Shown: positions 22,219 through 33,446 of the stretch, piece after piece | Position numbering within the stretch: the stretch's first letter is position 1 | Layout: each line of letters begins with the position of its first letter | Assembly: GCA_033239125.1 (NCBI GenBank) | Contig: BSWB01000002.1 | Location: 82,022,560 to 82,086,559, forward strand | Length of the DNA stretch: 64,000 bases | Direction of reading: 5' to 3' | From: Fagopyrum homotropicum | Taxonomy: Eukaryota; Streptophyta; Magnoliopsida; Caryophyllales; Polygonaceae | Notes under the pieces: generated by a model | What the model saw: only the letters and a program-made list of their open reading frames with translations | Told to the model about the DNA's origin: nothing | Databases searched by the model: none | Program-made: the position numbers and the translations under genes

Positions 22219-25200
22219 TGTAACACCCCGAATCCGCGGGATATCGGAAGGCTACGGGCGAGACCACACAATGGACCCCGAACCTTACCCTGACAACAAT
22301 CTGACCGGACCTTTCCAACATGGCACAAATAAAGGCGTAAAACTCGAAAACGTTTGTAAAGTATGCAAGTGTTACGTTAGAGACGTAGCACAAAAAGCTT
22401 TACATTTATAAACTCGATCTAATCTCCTAAACTACCTAGCGAAACCCGCAGTGTACGGATCATTATGTGGGAAGGAAAGTATTCCGAGGTCAAACACAAT
22501 GACTGAGGTGAAATCAAGTCATTCAATGATCAAAGATAGTGCAAATCTAAACTAAGATTCGATGAGGAATAAAGAAAGTGCAAAATACAATATTTTTTGT
22601 TTGTTTTGGGTTGATCAAACAAGGATCACAAAATATGCAAATCCAACAAGCAAACAAACACAAAAATGCAAGATAGGAGATAAGAGGTAAGATAAGTGGA
22701 TTCTAGAGATCAAGATTTCCGGTTATGGCATTGAACTCAAGCTTCTAAACATCTAAGAACAAAGTTGCGGTTGTTGGGAACGAGTGTTTCTCTAATGGGA
22801 ACAATTACCGGGTAAGTCTCATGTTCCACTAGTCCTTCACCAAAGTCCTATTACCGGGTAAGTCTCAAGGAGCTAAGGTTGGGAATTCTACACAAACCGG
22901 CCACTACCTAAGGGTCAAACCCCTCCTTACCGGGTAAGTTTCGGAAAAGGTAAGTATTAAGCAACGATCCTAGCACACTCAGTCCAATAGCGGCTTTTTT
23001 GGCTCACTACTACCTAGAGTTCATCATCTTCTATACCTAAGAGCGGAAATCACCGGGTAAGTATCATTCCACAATTAGTTTGCTAACTTTCGGTCACCCT
23101 AGGCTAGATTACGCTCAACAAACACTAGGATTTCAATAATCTAACATCCTAACATACAGATTCATCAATTAAAGAGCAATAGAAGAAAAAATCGGGTGGA
23201 TCATCAGGTAAATCAATCGATATGGCCTATAAACATGTCGATTTTTCCTTCTGGGTTAGGTTTTGTGCATACAAATCATCCTAAACTAACATACAAGTCC
23301 ATTCTATCATCACCCAAGCCATAACCATCAATCTATTACCCTAGAATCACAACTATTCAGCCAACAACATACAAATCTAGATCAAACTTCATAAATAGAT
23401 CCTACTTGCAAGTCATAGCTAGATAATGAAGAATGAATCAAAGAAAAAAAATTATAAAGCTAGAATAGAAGTTACCAAGTCTTACAAAGGCTTCAAGAGC
23501 TGCTCCAAGTTGTCAACAATGGAAACCTCACTCAAAACCACTCAAATCTCACGACAAAACCAAAATCTACACTAATTTCTCTCAAGAACACCCACAAGGG
23601 TGCCTTGAAGAGAGGCTATAATGGAAGAGTGTTGGGGAAGATGCTAGAGGAGAAGGGTCCAAATGGAGGGAGAGGATTCTCAAATCAGCCTGCAGGACCA
23701 CTTAAATACTCCACCAAGAAGCAAAGGTCGGACAAAGAGATCGTGGGACACGTATCAAAGCTGTGAGGGGCCAAAAAAAACCGACCCAGACAAAAAAATT
23801 GTCCGATTTTCCTGAGTGTTAGGTCGATTTTCTTCAACGTTAAACTCTCCTTGGATCAGCAAGTCATGAGTTGGTGCAAGACATGCACCAACAAGGTCCT
23901 ATGTTTTCTCCTTTGCTCCTAGCTTGCTCCTTAATGAGTGCGGAAGTGTGCCACCTCAAGGAATTATCCTCGAATGTATTGATTAAGTTGCAAAAGCTCC
24001 CCAAAATACCTTCAAAACCGACAAGAGCTTGTGTAGACGTCTATTTGACAATATGCATGAATTAAGCGTAACCATCACAAACTAATGCGGAAACATGCAT
24101 GAATAGAAAGGAAAACTATCTAAAAGAGTGCCTAAACTAGTGCCATAAATCATGTCATCAGCAAGACTTGAAGATAAAGAGTACAACGTGGAAACTCAGC
24201 CGAGTCATCAAAACTACACAAAACTCCACAAGACATAAATCCGAAAGCGTACATCAATCCATAATCCAACATAAGAGTAACAACGATAATAATCCCAAAA
24301 ATGCCCCCGTCCTATATTGTACGACGATCCTTGGCTGTCCACTCCTCCACCTCACTCGGTGGCGTCCCTAACCTACGGGGCATCTACACAAGCGGTTTAA
24401 AACCATTAGCTACACTCAAAGTATTAAATACATAGTGAAGGCACATACACACTCATACATCATAACATCCCATAATCGTGCTCAACAAAAAAGTCGAGTT
24501 TATAATCTGTATTTCTTACATCATATCCCGGTCTAATTCAACTTCTTTTGTGACACGAGAATCTCCCGAAACTCGCCTTGGTCCCCACTTACCGCAGGGA
24601 ATGGTGCGAATGCCTCCGACCGTCTAACCATGCGGGTTTGTCGCCAAGAACCTACCGGTTTAAAAGTTATAACGAAAGCGATAAAACACACACCACCAAA
24701 CACACAATGAATCTAATACAAAGAATACGGCTATGTTAGTACGGAGACTTACCTCGCCTCTCAACTCACAACACTCTAGCTTCCTTAGTGAGGAAGCACA
24801 CAACCTGCTCATACATGAATACACTCATCAACACAAGCCCACACTCATGAAGTCATGGACTTATATCTAGTGAGCTAAGCAAGATCACCAAACTCTCAAA
24901 CTAGGAAAGCGTCCTAGGATCCAAGGTACTCAAGACACTCTCAACAAGCAAGGGAAACTCACAACAACCTAAAGTTCACAAGATCAACAACAGCCTAGGA
25001 GAGCCAATCTGGTCTACAAAAGATCCAACATACATACACAACTCAAGGTCAACACTCACACCAAGCCATAAGGGCTCCAAGGATAGCAACTACTAGATGG
25101 CATTCGCATGAATCCTAGGTCCAACCTAAGCATGCTTCTAACAAGGTATAACTACAAGGCTAAAGGAAGGAACGAAGAGGAAGGGAGGGAGGAACCTACT

Positions 25201-25973
25201 GTTGAAGAAAACGCAGCCGAGGAAGCAAGTTGGCGCCCCAGCGGAAGCTGTAACCGCCCCTAGCAGTGCCCTGGAGCCGCCCCTGCGGTGGCTCTGGACG
25301 CCCCTTCGGTGGCCCTGGTCTGCCCTCGCGCCTCTGAAGATCCGCCCCCGCGGTTTGAGCAGCAAAAACTCGTCTTCTTCGTTTGCGACTATAGATCCTT
25401 AGCTCCAATGTCTCCCTCTTCTTGCTGGGTCTTCTCCAAACACCAACTTATGATCTTAGGTTCCTCACCACGACCTAATCGATCCAAGAACACACACATG
25501 CATGGATCTAACGAAAAGCTTCCTCAAGAGCTCCATTCATGGCAATGGATGTAGGGGAGATAAGGAGAGGATATTCAGCAAGGAAAAAGAAGGGGAAAGA
25601 ATAAGAAGACTTACCACCCACTAAGATCCTTCTTAACCGCAATTCATCCACAAGTAAATCACCAAGGGAAGAGAGGACGAGCACAAGAGAGAGTAGAGAG
25701 GAAAATGACTAACGTGAGAGAGAAGTGAAAGAGGAGAGAGGGAGAATCCAACAAGGCTGAATAGGTGGGAGGGAACCAAGGGGTCAGCTGGCCCCTTGTC
25801 CCCTCAGCTGGAAACAAAAGGTCCAAAAGCGGAAAAGGGAAACCGAGGGATCAGCGCGGGATTTTGGAAATAAATCCCGGTACTCAACACATGTGCCTGC
25901 GGGAAAACTAAGCCGCTGACGCGGGAAACTCGAAAACGCCCCGACACCCACAATAGAAATTCTGGAGGTTACA
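22219..25973 (-). repeat. 3' LTR of T4 with nested LTR
   Basis: The LTR starts TGTAACACCCCG and ends GGAGGTTACA, followed by a purine-tract context shared with T3 (minus strand CAAAACTTGTTTTTAGG). Without the nested LTR it is about 1.96 kb. It carries a GC-rich motif cluster at 25228-25360 (CCGCCCCTGCGG, CCGCCCCCGCGG) in opposite orientation to that of T1 and T2. GC-rich open frames near here are by-products of this cluster. Confidence 0.85.
22370..24160 (-). repeat. Solo LTR, Athila type D, with perfect target duplication
   Basis: The 1791-base minus-strand LTR has edges TGTTACGTTAG and CATGTCATCA and is flanked by GCAAG on both sides (22365-22369 and 24161-24165). It aligns along most of its length with the LTR at 17795-19509. 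However, where that copy has CACGG motifs this one has AATCG/CGATTTT blocks (23190-23260 and 23768-23845). Four TTACCGGGTAAGT motifs (or close variants) are present near 22806, 22853, 22928 and 23050. Confidence 0.93.
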
Positions 25974-26199
25974 ACTAACCTCCCTAAAAACAAGTTTTGT
26001 CCTGAAACTTGCTAAAGGTACATACAAACCGTACACTCGAAAAAACGCAAGGAACTTGTAATGCTAACTATTGATCTCAACCCAACGTCACATTGATAAC
26101 CATGAAACACCTCACGAGGTAATCACATATACGCATAAGTAGCACACAAGGCATATCACATCGCAAGCACATAGGTAATAATCAAGGAAAAGCTCGGGA

Positions 26200-27856
26200 C
26201 TAACCCGACTGTCTTATCGTTGTCTCTAAACCTGCGTAAAACTCGGTATAGTTCCTCCGAATATTATCCTCCGTCTCCCAAGTGGCCTCGTCGGCTCCTC
26301 GCCTTGACCACTGCACCCTCAACATCGGTATCTCCTTCGATCGAAGGCTTCTCGTACTCTGCTCCAAAACCACTAGATCCTCGTGGCTAATGATGTGTCT
26401 CGGTTTATGGACGTACTCTCTTAACTGAGACACATGGAATACCGGATGTACCCTCTAACCGTGGTGGCAATGCCAGTCGGTATGCCACCTCACCAACTCT
26501 CTCCACTATCTCGAATGATCCAACATATCGGGGGCTCAACTTCGCATTAATGCCGAATCGTTTGACACCCCGATTCGGTGATACCCTCAGCCATACCTGG
26601 GATCCTACCCGGTACTCGAGAGGTCTACGCCTCTTATCCACACACAATATTTGGCGACTCTGGGCGGTCAACATCCCCTCTCGTATCAAAGCCACTCTAG
26701 CCATGCCATCCTGTACCTGATCCAGAGCTACAACACTATAACTCCCCGGCTCGTCCCAACATAAGGGAGTGCGGCATCTCCGTCCCTACAACGCCTGGTA
26801 CGGTGCCATCCCAATCGACGCATGTCAGCTATTATTATACGAAAACTCCACCAATTGGAGGTGGTCGGGCCATACCTTCACCAAGTCTAGTACACATGCC
26901 CTCAACATGTCCTCCAAAGTCTGGATAGTCAGCTTTGACTAGCCGTCGGTCTGTGGATGGTATGCGCCCATCCCTATCTGAGATGATAGTCCTCGGTACT
27001 CCGTGTAAACTCATAATCTGGTGAGTAAACTCCTCGGCTAGACGACTCACCGGCCACATCTCCCGAATAGGGATCAAACGTGCGGTCTTTGTCAGTCGAT
27101 CCACTACCACCCATATAGCGTCAAAGCTCCTACTTGGTCTCAAACTCGTCACGAAGTCCGTAGATATATCCTCCCACTTCCACTGGGGCACATGTAGTGG
27201 ATGAAGTTCTCTTGCGTGTCTCTAGTGCTCGATCTTGATCTGCTGGCAGGTCGCGCATCGGGCCACATATCTAGCTACATCGGGCTTGAGCCCGCACCAC
27301 CAATAAGATCTCCTAAGGTCCTGGTACATCTTACTCGTGCCTGGATGCACCGAGTAAGGTTTAGAATGTGCCTCATGCAAAATCCGCTCTCTCAACTCCG
27401 GGTCTGACGGTACACAAATACATCTCTAGCGTCTCAATAACCCGTTTGCTCCCGTGCTAAAATGTGGTGCCTCTCCTCTTGCTATCTTGTCCCGAATCCT
27501 TGCCAACACGGGACATCCCTCCTTCTTCTACCGGATCTCCCCGGACAGATAAGATAATACCTCTAACTCGGACAAACGGCCGACCATATCTAGGAACAGG
27601 ATATCCAACTCTAACTCCGCCAAATCCCTCTGCAACTGTGGTTGAACCGTAAGTCGAGCTATAGCCTCCTCTCAAAGATTCCTCTTACTAAAAGCATCAG
27701 CGACTACGTTCGCCTTACCCGGATGGTACAAAATCTCCAAATCGAAGTCCTTAATCAGCTCTAACCATCTCCACTAGCGGTCATTCAACTCCCTCTCAGT
27801 GAATATGTATTTCAGACTCTTATGATCTGTGAAGATATGGAACGTGGCCCCGTACA
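26200..27856 (-). pseudogene. pol: Chromodomain, integrase and RNase H remnant of T4
   Basis: Frame 26200-26433 holds the chromodomain (LEQSTRSLRSKEIPMLRVQW, ADEATWETED), preceded by MSQLREYVH. Frame 26405-26704 is the integrase tail (SRQILCVDKRRRPLEYRVGS). Frame 26835-27191 has the first and second catalytic Asp (STDFVTSLRP, ISDRDGR), but the sequence then jumps to PSTDRRLVKADYP, so the spacing to the catalytic Glu is lost. The zinc-finger and RNase H parts to 27856 are broken by stops. Confidence 0.85.
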
Positions 27857-28290
27857 TGGATGAAGGATCCCTTTCCTAAGGGAAATGATAAAGGGAAGCA
27901 AGTGGTGATAGAGGAAGAGACATTGCAAGAAGATGGAGGCAAGAGCAAGGATGATGAGCCAACATATGTGGCACCACCTCCATACAAACCACCACTACCA
28001 TTCCAACAATCACGAGCAAGAGCTTGCTTGGATAAGCACTTCGGTAAATTCCTTCAACTTATGTCTAAATTGCATATTAACATTCCGTTCATGGATGCTA
28101 TTCTAGGTATGCCGGCATATGGCAAGTTTTTGAAGGGAATACTCTCCAACAAGAGGAAGTTGGAGGAATATGGAGAAGTGAGGATGACAAAGAGGTCCTC
28201 GGAGTTGATCCAAACTATGAAGGAGGAGATGCCTCCTAAGCTAAGAGATCCGGGATTTTTTGTGTGCCAATTAGAGTGGGAGAAATGAAG
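27857..28290 (+). pseudogene. gag: Gag C-terminal region of B
   Basis: The open frame from 27860 carries PPYKPPLPFQQSRARACLDK, then LHINIPFMDAILGMPAYGKF and RDPGFFVCQLEWEK. These match the gag-protease junction of C2 and C3. The frame breaks at about 28265, where an indel shifts the protease into another frame. The start is a deletion junction with T4, not a translation start. Confidence 0.85.
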
Positions 28291-28569
28291 TATGAAGCCC
28301 TATGTGATCTTGGGGCAAGTGTAAGCATCATCCCGCTTGCGCTTTGCAACAAGGTTGGGCTAGGAGAGCCAAAGCCGGTCAAGATGACCCTTTACATGGC
28401 GGACCGTTCGATAACCCATCCCGTTGGAATCTTGAAAGGCATACCGGTGCAAGTAGGGAAGTTCTATGTGCCCATATACTTCGTTGTTTTGGACATCCCG
28501 GCGGACTATCCGGTTCCTATCATCTTGGGGAGACCTTTCCTAGCCACTTCCGGATATTTGGTGGATTGA
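28264..28569 (+). pseudogene. pol: Aspartic protease of B
   Basis: The frame reads MKYEALCDLGASVSIIPLAL, with the DLGAS form of the active site usual in Athila-type elements. PVKMTLYMADRSITHPVGIL and the C-terminal IILGRPFLATSG follow. The second domain box (ILGRPFL) is intact. The frame ends at TGA 28567-28569, where C2 continues without a stop. Confidence 0.88.
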
Positions 28570-28629
28570 AAAAATCTAATTCTCTCCTTCAACATTTGAG
28601 AAGAGAATATCAAGTTCAAATTATCCACA

Positions 28630-29937
28630 ATGATGAAAGGGCCAGCCCTTGTTGAAGATGTGTTCAACATTGTCGAGCAAGAGGAGTCTAGAGAAGTTGT
28701 GAGCTCGATCTTGATCAAGTACCCCTTGGAGAAGGTTCTTAGCTTAAGTTTGATGGAGGAAGGAGTTGAGGAGGCCTACAATGAAGAAATCAAGGCTTTG
28801 GATGTATTGGAAAAGGAGACAAGAGCTGAATTTGAAGCACACGAAAGTGTGCTGAATTCCTGTAGAAATCACGGCCAGGTAGGGGAAACCACGCCCGTGG
28901 TTTGTCCCGTGGAACTCTCTGAAGTGCTCCACAATGTTAGATTAGCAAGTTCCACGGCCGTGGTTGTGTCAGAGGCCGTGATTTTGCCCGTGGTTTCTCC
29001 AGAAAGTGCCTTAGTGGTTGATAAAGCTTCAAGGAGCCTTGAGGAGTCTTCCAAAGCTTTGGATTCATCTCAACCTACATTATATGGAGCATCTCCAATC
29101 GATAAAGGTCCTCCTCAACTTGAACTCAAACCCCTCCCCTCTCATCTTAAGTATGCTTTTCTTGGTGATAATTCTACATATCCGGTGATTGTTAATTCAT
29201 GCTTGAATGATGATGAGTTGAATAGATTGTTGCATGAGTTGAGATTGCATAGGAAGACTATTGGTTATACGATTGATGATTTAGTTGGCATTAAACCTTC
29301 TTTGTGCATGCATAAGATCTTAATGGAAGATAATCATAAACCTTCAATTGAACCTCAAAGAAGACTAAACCCCATCATGAAAGAGGTAGTAAAGAAAGAG
29401 ATCCTTAAATTGCTAGATGCGGAAATCATTTTCCCGATTTCGGATAGTAAATGGGTTAGTCCCGTGCATGTGATTCCTAAGAAGGGTGGGATGACCGTAG
29501 TGACTAATGATAATAATGAATTAATCCCAACTAGAACGGTTACAGGATGGAGGATGTGTATACACTATTGGAAACTAAATGTTGCCTCTAGGAAAGATCA
29601 CTTCCCTCTTCCCTTTATTGACCAAATGCTAGAGAGATTAGTTCAACATTCTCACTTTTGCTACTTAGACGGTTATAGTGGATTCTTCCAAATCCCTATC
29701 CACCCCGATGACCAAGAGAAAACTACATTCACATGTCCTTGGGGTACATTTGCATATAGGAGAATGCCATTTGGGTTGTGTAATGCACCCGCCACCTTTC
29801 AAAGGTGTATGATGGCTATCTTTTCTGAATACAATGAAAACATCATGGAAGTGTTTATGGATGATTTCTCCGTTTATGGATCTTCATTTGATGATTGGTG
29901 TCCAACCGTGGCATTGAGGTTGATAGGGTTAAGATAG
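28630..29937 (+). pseudogene. pol: Linker and reverse transcriptase of B, deletion after FMDD
   Basis: A 435-codon open frame. Residues 1-150 are a low-conservation linker in which the CCACGGCCGTGG motif is translated (for example SSTAVVVSEAVILPVV). The RT starts near residue 200 with GYTIDDLVGIKPSLCMHKIL, QRRLNPIMKEVVKKEILKLL, DYSGFFQ-type palm sequence (LDGYSGFFQIPIHPDDQEKT) and MPFGLCNAPATFQRCM, then the catalytic EVFMDDFSVYG. Just after SSFDD the sequence jumps to the VSNRGIEV segment in another frame, so about 130 bases of thumb are missing compared with C3. Otherwise it is well preserved. Confidence 0.9.
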
Positions 29938-30752
29938 AGACGATAGAGAAGTTGCCACCACCTACCTCGGTGAAGGGGGTAACGAGTTTCATAGGGCATG
30001 CCAGTTTTTACCGGAGATTCATTAAAGATTTCTCTAAGATTTCTAAGCCTCTTACTAACCTACTAATGAAAGATATTGAGTTTGTTTTCTCCAAGGATTG
30101 CCTTAAGGCGTTTTGTAGGTTGAAGAATGCTTTGATCTCCGAACCTATCATGCAACCTCTGGATTATAGTTCTCCGTTTGAGATCATGTGTGACGCGAGT
30201 GATGTAGCCGTTGTGACTGTTTTGGGAAAAAGGAAAGATAGGCTTACACATGCCATCTATTATGCTAGCAAGACGCTAGATGATGCCCAACTCAATTATG
30301 CTACTACCGAGAAGGAATTGCTAGCGGTTGTGTACTCATTTGAGAAGTTCCGCTCGTATCTTGTTGGAGCGAAGGTCCTTGTGTATACGGATCATGCTGC
30401 GATTCGTTATATCCTTACAAAGAAGGATGCCAAGCCTCGTTTGATTCGGTGGATCCTTCGTCTTCAAGAGTTTGACTTGGAAATACGGGATAAGAAAGGG
30501 TCCGAAAATTCTATGGCAGACCACCTTAGTAGACTCCCACCGTTGGAGATTGAGAAAAATGCCATCCCGATTGATGACTCATTCCGGGATGAGCAATTGC
30601 AAATGGTGGAGGAGTGCTTGCTTCAAGGTTCAAAGGGAAATGAGCTATGGTATGCCGACATTGTGAACTACGTTGTGTGTGAGAAGGTGCCACCCGGTTT
30701 ATCCTATGCCCAAAGGAAGAAATTCTTCAAGGATGTGAGGCATTACTATTAG
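29895..30752 (+). pseudogene. pol: RT thumb and RNase H of B
   Basis: The 285-codon frame begins after the deletion with VSNRGIEVDRVKIETIEKLP. It continues through the connection (SFIGHASFYRRFIKDFSKIS) and RNase H (PFEIMCDASDVAVVTVLG, NYATTEKELLAVVYSFEKF, VYTDHAAIRYILTKKDAKPR, MADHLSRLPP) into the integrase lead-in, YAQRKKFFKDVRHYY. It stops at TAG 30750-30752, where C2 has Trp. The RNase H Asp, Glu and Asp positions appear present. Confidence 0.9.
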
Positions 30753-30764
30753 AGTGAACCGCTT

Positions 30765-31922
30765 TTGTTCAAGAGAGGGCCGGATGGAGTCTTTTGGAGA
30801 TGCATACCGGAGGATGAGGTGGAGAGTGTGATCCGCCATTGTCATTCCTTGCCATATGGAGGGCATGCTAGCTCACACAAGACATGTGCAAAGGTGTTGC
30901 AATCCGGGTTTTATTGGCCAAGTTTGTTCAAAGATGTGCATAATTTTGTGGTAGCTTGTGATGCTTGCCAAAGGACGGGCAACATCTCAAGGAGGAATGA
31001 GATGCCCTTGAACAACATACAAGAAGTGGAGATATTTGATGTGTGGGGTGTGGACTTCAAGGGACCATTCCCTTCTTCATGTGGCAACCTCTACATCCTA
31101 TTGGCGGTGGACTATGTGTCGAGATGGGTGGAGGCAATTTCTTCTCCCACAAATGATGCCAAGGTTGTGGTGCGGTTCTTCAACCGAGTGATCTTCCCTA
31201 GGTTTGGGACACCAAGGGTGATCATAAGCGATGGAGGAAAGCACTTCACCAATAGGAACTTCGGGACACTTTTGGCTAAGTATAGGGTGACTCATAAGGT
31301 GGGAACACCTTACCATCCCCAAACTAGTGGCCAAGTGGAGATCTCCAACCGGGAGATAAATGGAATCCTTGAGAACACGGTTTCTAGAATGAGGAAGGAT
31401 TGGACTATGAAGCTTGATGATGCTTTGTGGGCTTATAGAACCGCTTTCAAGACACCGATTGGCACCACTCCCTACAAGCTAGTTTATAGCAAGTCTTGCC
31501 ACCTTCCGGTCGAGATAGAGCATAGAGCATATTGGGCCATTAGGTGGCAGAATTTTGACCTCAAGGAGGCCGGTGAGAAAAGATCGCTAGACATGAACGC
31601 TCTTGAGGAGATCCGGTTGGATGCCTATGAAAACGCCTGGATCTACAAAGAAAGGACCAAACGTTGGCATGACAAGCGTCTCATCCCGAAGGAGTTGAGT
31701 GAAGGCAACCTTGTCCTTCTCTTCTACTCAAGGTTGCGGCTCTTCCCCGGAAAGATAAAGTCAAGATGGACGGGTCCTTATGTGGTGAAGAAGATCTTTC
31801 CCCATGGAGCGGTTGAGATAGGAGGAGAGCATTGTCGAGACTTTAAGGTGAATGGGCACCGGTTGAAGAAGTATATCCCGGGAGCTCCGGTGGACATGAT
31901 TGCCCCACTTCACCTTGAGTGA
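30765..31922 (+). CDS. pol: Integrase of B (open, domain-complete)
   Basis: The 385-codon frame is one codon group downstream of the stop at 30752 and in the same frame. Zinc-binding residues are His25 or His27, His34, Cys65 and Cys68 (RHCHSLPYGGH, CDACQRTG). The core has Asp97 (WGVDFKGPF), Asp156 (IISDGGKHF) and Glu192 (SGQVEISNRE), which is exact DD35E spacing. The C-terminal part has KTKRWHDK-like sequence and GPYVVKKIFPHGAVEI. Integrase joins cDNA to host DNA in the nucleus. It would normally be part of the Pol polyprotein, so the ATG is not a native start. All catalytic residues are present. Confidence 0.88.
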   Translation: MFKRGPDGVFWRCIPEDEVESVIRHCHSLPYGGHASSHKTCAKVLQSGFYWPSLFKDVHNFVVACDACQRTGNISRRNEMPLNNIQEVEIFDVWGVDFKGPFPSSCGNLYILLAVDYVSRWVEAISSPTNDAKVVVRFFNRVIFPRFGTPRVIISDGGKHFTNRNFGTLLAKYRVTHKVGTPYHPQTSGQVEISNREINGILENTVSRMRKDWTMKLDDALWAYRTAFKTPIGTTPYKLVYSKSCHLPVEIEHRAYWAIRWQNFDLKEAGEKRSLDMNALEEIRLDAYENAWIYKERTKRWHDKRLIPKELSEGNLVLLFYSRLRLFPGKIKSRWTGPYVVKKIFPHGAVEIGGEHCRDFKVNGHRLKKYIPGAPVDMIAPLHLE

Positions 31923-31950
31923 GACGCCCCCGAGTTTGGTCAAGCTAATG

Positions 31951-31983
31951 ACCTTAAAGAAGCGCTTAGTGGGAGGCAACCCA
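31951..31983 (+). promoter_or_regulatory. Conserved post-pol motif (B)
   Basis: ACCTTAAAGAAGCGCTTAGT then GGGAGGCAACCCA lies about 30 bases after the pol stop. Near-identical copies follow pol in C2 (62911-62943) and in C3 (47839-47872, minus). It is outside any coding frame yet more conserved than its surroundings. Its function is unknown to me. Confidence 0.75.
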
Positions 31984-33446
31984 TTGGTAGACATCTTTCC
32001 CTTTTCGTTTTTGTTTTTTCTTTCATTTTTCTGTTTTTGTGTGCTTTTGTGTGTTTGGAGTTTGTGTGTTAAAGTCTAAGTAGCATGGAAGCCTTGCATG
32101 GCATATGAATGATGATGATGAGCCCCTCATCAATTGTGAGGACCCTCTTTCACTCTTCTTTACTTCATTTACACATTGGGGACAATGTGTTTCTAAGTAT
32201 GGGGTGGGGTTTCCATGATCTCTTGCGTGATTAGCATCTAGGATAGTTTAATATTGTCACATGTTTCATTATGTCTTGCATTGTACATATATATTTCGAA
32301 AATCCAAAATATTAGAAAATTTGAAAATTTTTAGTGCTTCTAAGCTTGGGTATGACCCTTATGATGAAATTGTCGTGTGAATTGGCTATGGATGGCCTTG
32401 TGTGTTAAAGTGATGAATGTATATGTAGACTTCAAGTACTTATCTTGAATCCCATGTGTGAATTGTGATCATGAATGATTGCCTTGATTGGATTGAGGAT
32501 TGATGGTCGAAATTACATGCTAGTTCTTGCACATTATTTAGGAGTGATTAAGGAAATTCATTTTTCTCTACTTCTCATCTTGATCATGTTGTTTGAACAC
32601 CTCAATTGATATAAATATAACCTCTTTTGAACCATCCGGGAATAGGAGCATGATAGTGTGTTGATGTGTGTGAAAGGCAAGTGTGGGGTGAAGTTGTTGA
32701 TGAAAGAATGTGCTGAATAAAGTGCTGAATTTGTTGTGAAAAGTGTTAAAAAAAATAGGTATGGGGACTTTTGTTTTGATGACGAATAACTTGGCACCAT
32801 TCACATAATCGGGTGTTTGTGTCTTGCCAAAGTCGAAACCGAATGTCCTAATGAGCCTCGGTATGTGTGACCGGTGTGAGGCACCTCGGAAAAATCCAGA
32901 GGTCCGCTAATCACCAAGGTTTTGGCTTTTTTACACCAATGCCATTGCCTCAAAAATAAAAGAAAAAGGAAGTGAAAAAGAAAAGAAAACAAAGAAAAGA
33001 TGGAGAAAATATACACTTAGGGTGAAGTCTATCAAAAATGAAATTGTGAAGTTAGTTCCTTTCCCGGATTAGCATCACATAACCTAGAAATCCCCACCTA
33101 ATCACAACGTTTATTGGCCTCTCTTTTCCTAAGTCCTTGTTACCTAATTGCATGTGTGAAAGACTTAGTGATCTAGATTGGATATACTCATGATCATCTT
33201 GGTTTCTTCATTTTCACCTTGCATGCATGCTTTCTAGTTAAGTATAATTGTCTTTTCATGCCTTCACTTGTTTGATGCATAATTGCTTGTCCATTTGCCA
33301 TGAAACGTGACTATGAAGGTGACCCAATGTTAGAAGCACGATTCCAAAAAGATTTTGTTGTTTTTCTGCATGCATAAATAATGTCATCTCTTAGTCTATA
33401 GTTGGGACTTGCTCGGGGATGAGCAAACTTTAAGTATGGGGTATTC
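31984..33446 (+). other. 3' noncoding region of B
   Basis: This stretch has no credible ORF. At 32171-32209 it holds ACATTGGGGACAATGTG followed by AAGTATGGGGTGGGG, a copy of the purine tract found at the 3' end (AAGTATGGGGTATTC, 33432-33446). A block near 32785-32890 (TGTCTTGCCAAAGTCGAAAC and GTGTGAGGCACCTCGG) is shared with B2 and C3. An A-rich purine stretch lies at 32950-33005. Confidence 0.75.

Larger units (their letters stand above)
22219..27856 (-). mobile_element. T4: Tekay-type chromovirus, 5' truncated
   Basis: The minus-strand element has its 3' LTR at left (22219-25973), then purine tract, chromodomain, integrase and RNase H, ending abruptly at 27856 inside RNase H (MYGATFHIFTDHKSL region). 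It inserted into the Athila gag after the Asn-rich tail. Beyond its broken end the sequence is the gag C-terminus of element B, so a deletion joined the two. It has no hairpin array in its 3' region, unlike T1, T3 and T6. Confidence 0.87.

Noticed and set aside
25138..25554. Arg/Gly/Pro-rich ORFs on both strands
   Set aside because: They arise from the GC-rich motif cluster in the T4 LTR. Overlapping frames on both strands are open only because of base composition.
32558..33016. Antisense ORFs in the B 3' region as an env-like gene
   Set aside because: They are short, low in complexity, on the wrong strand, and the matching B2 and C3 regions do not keep them.
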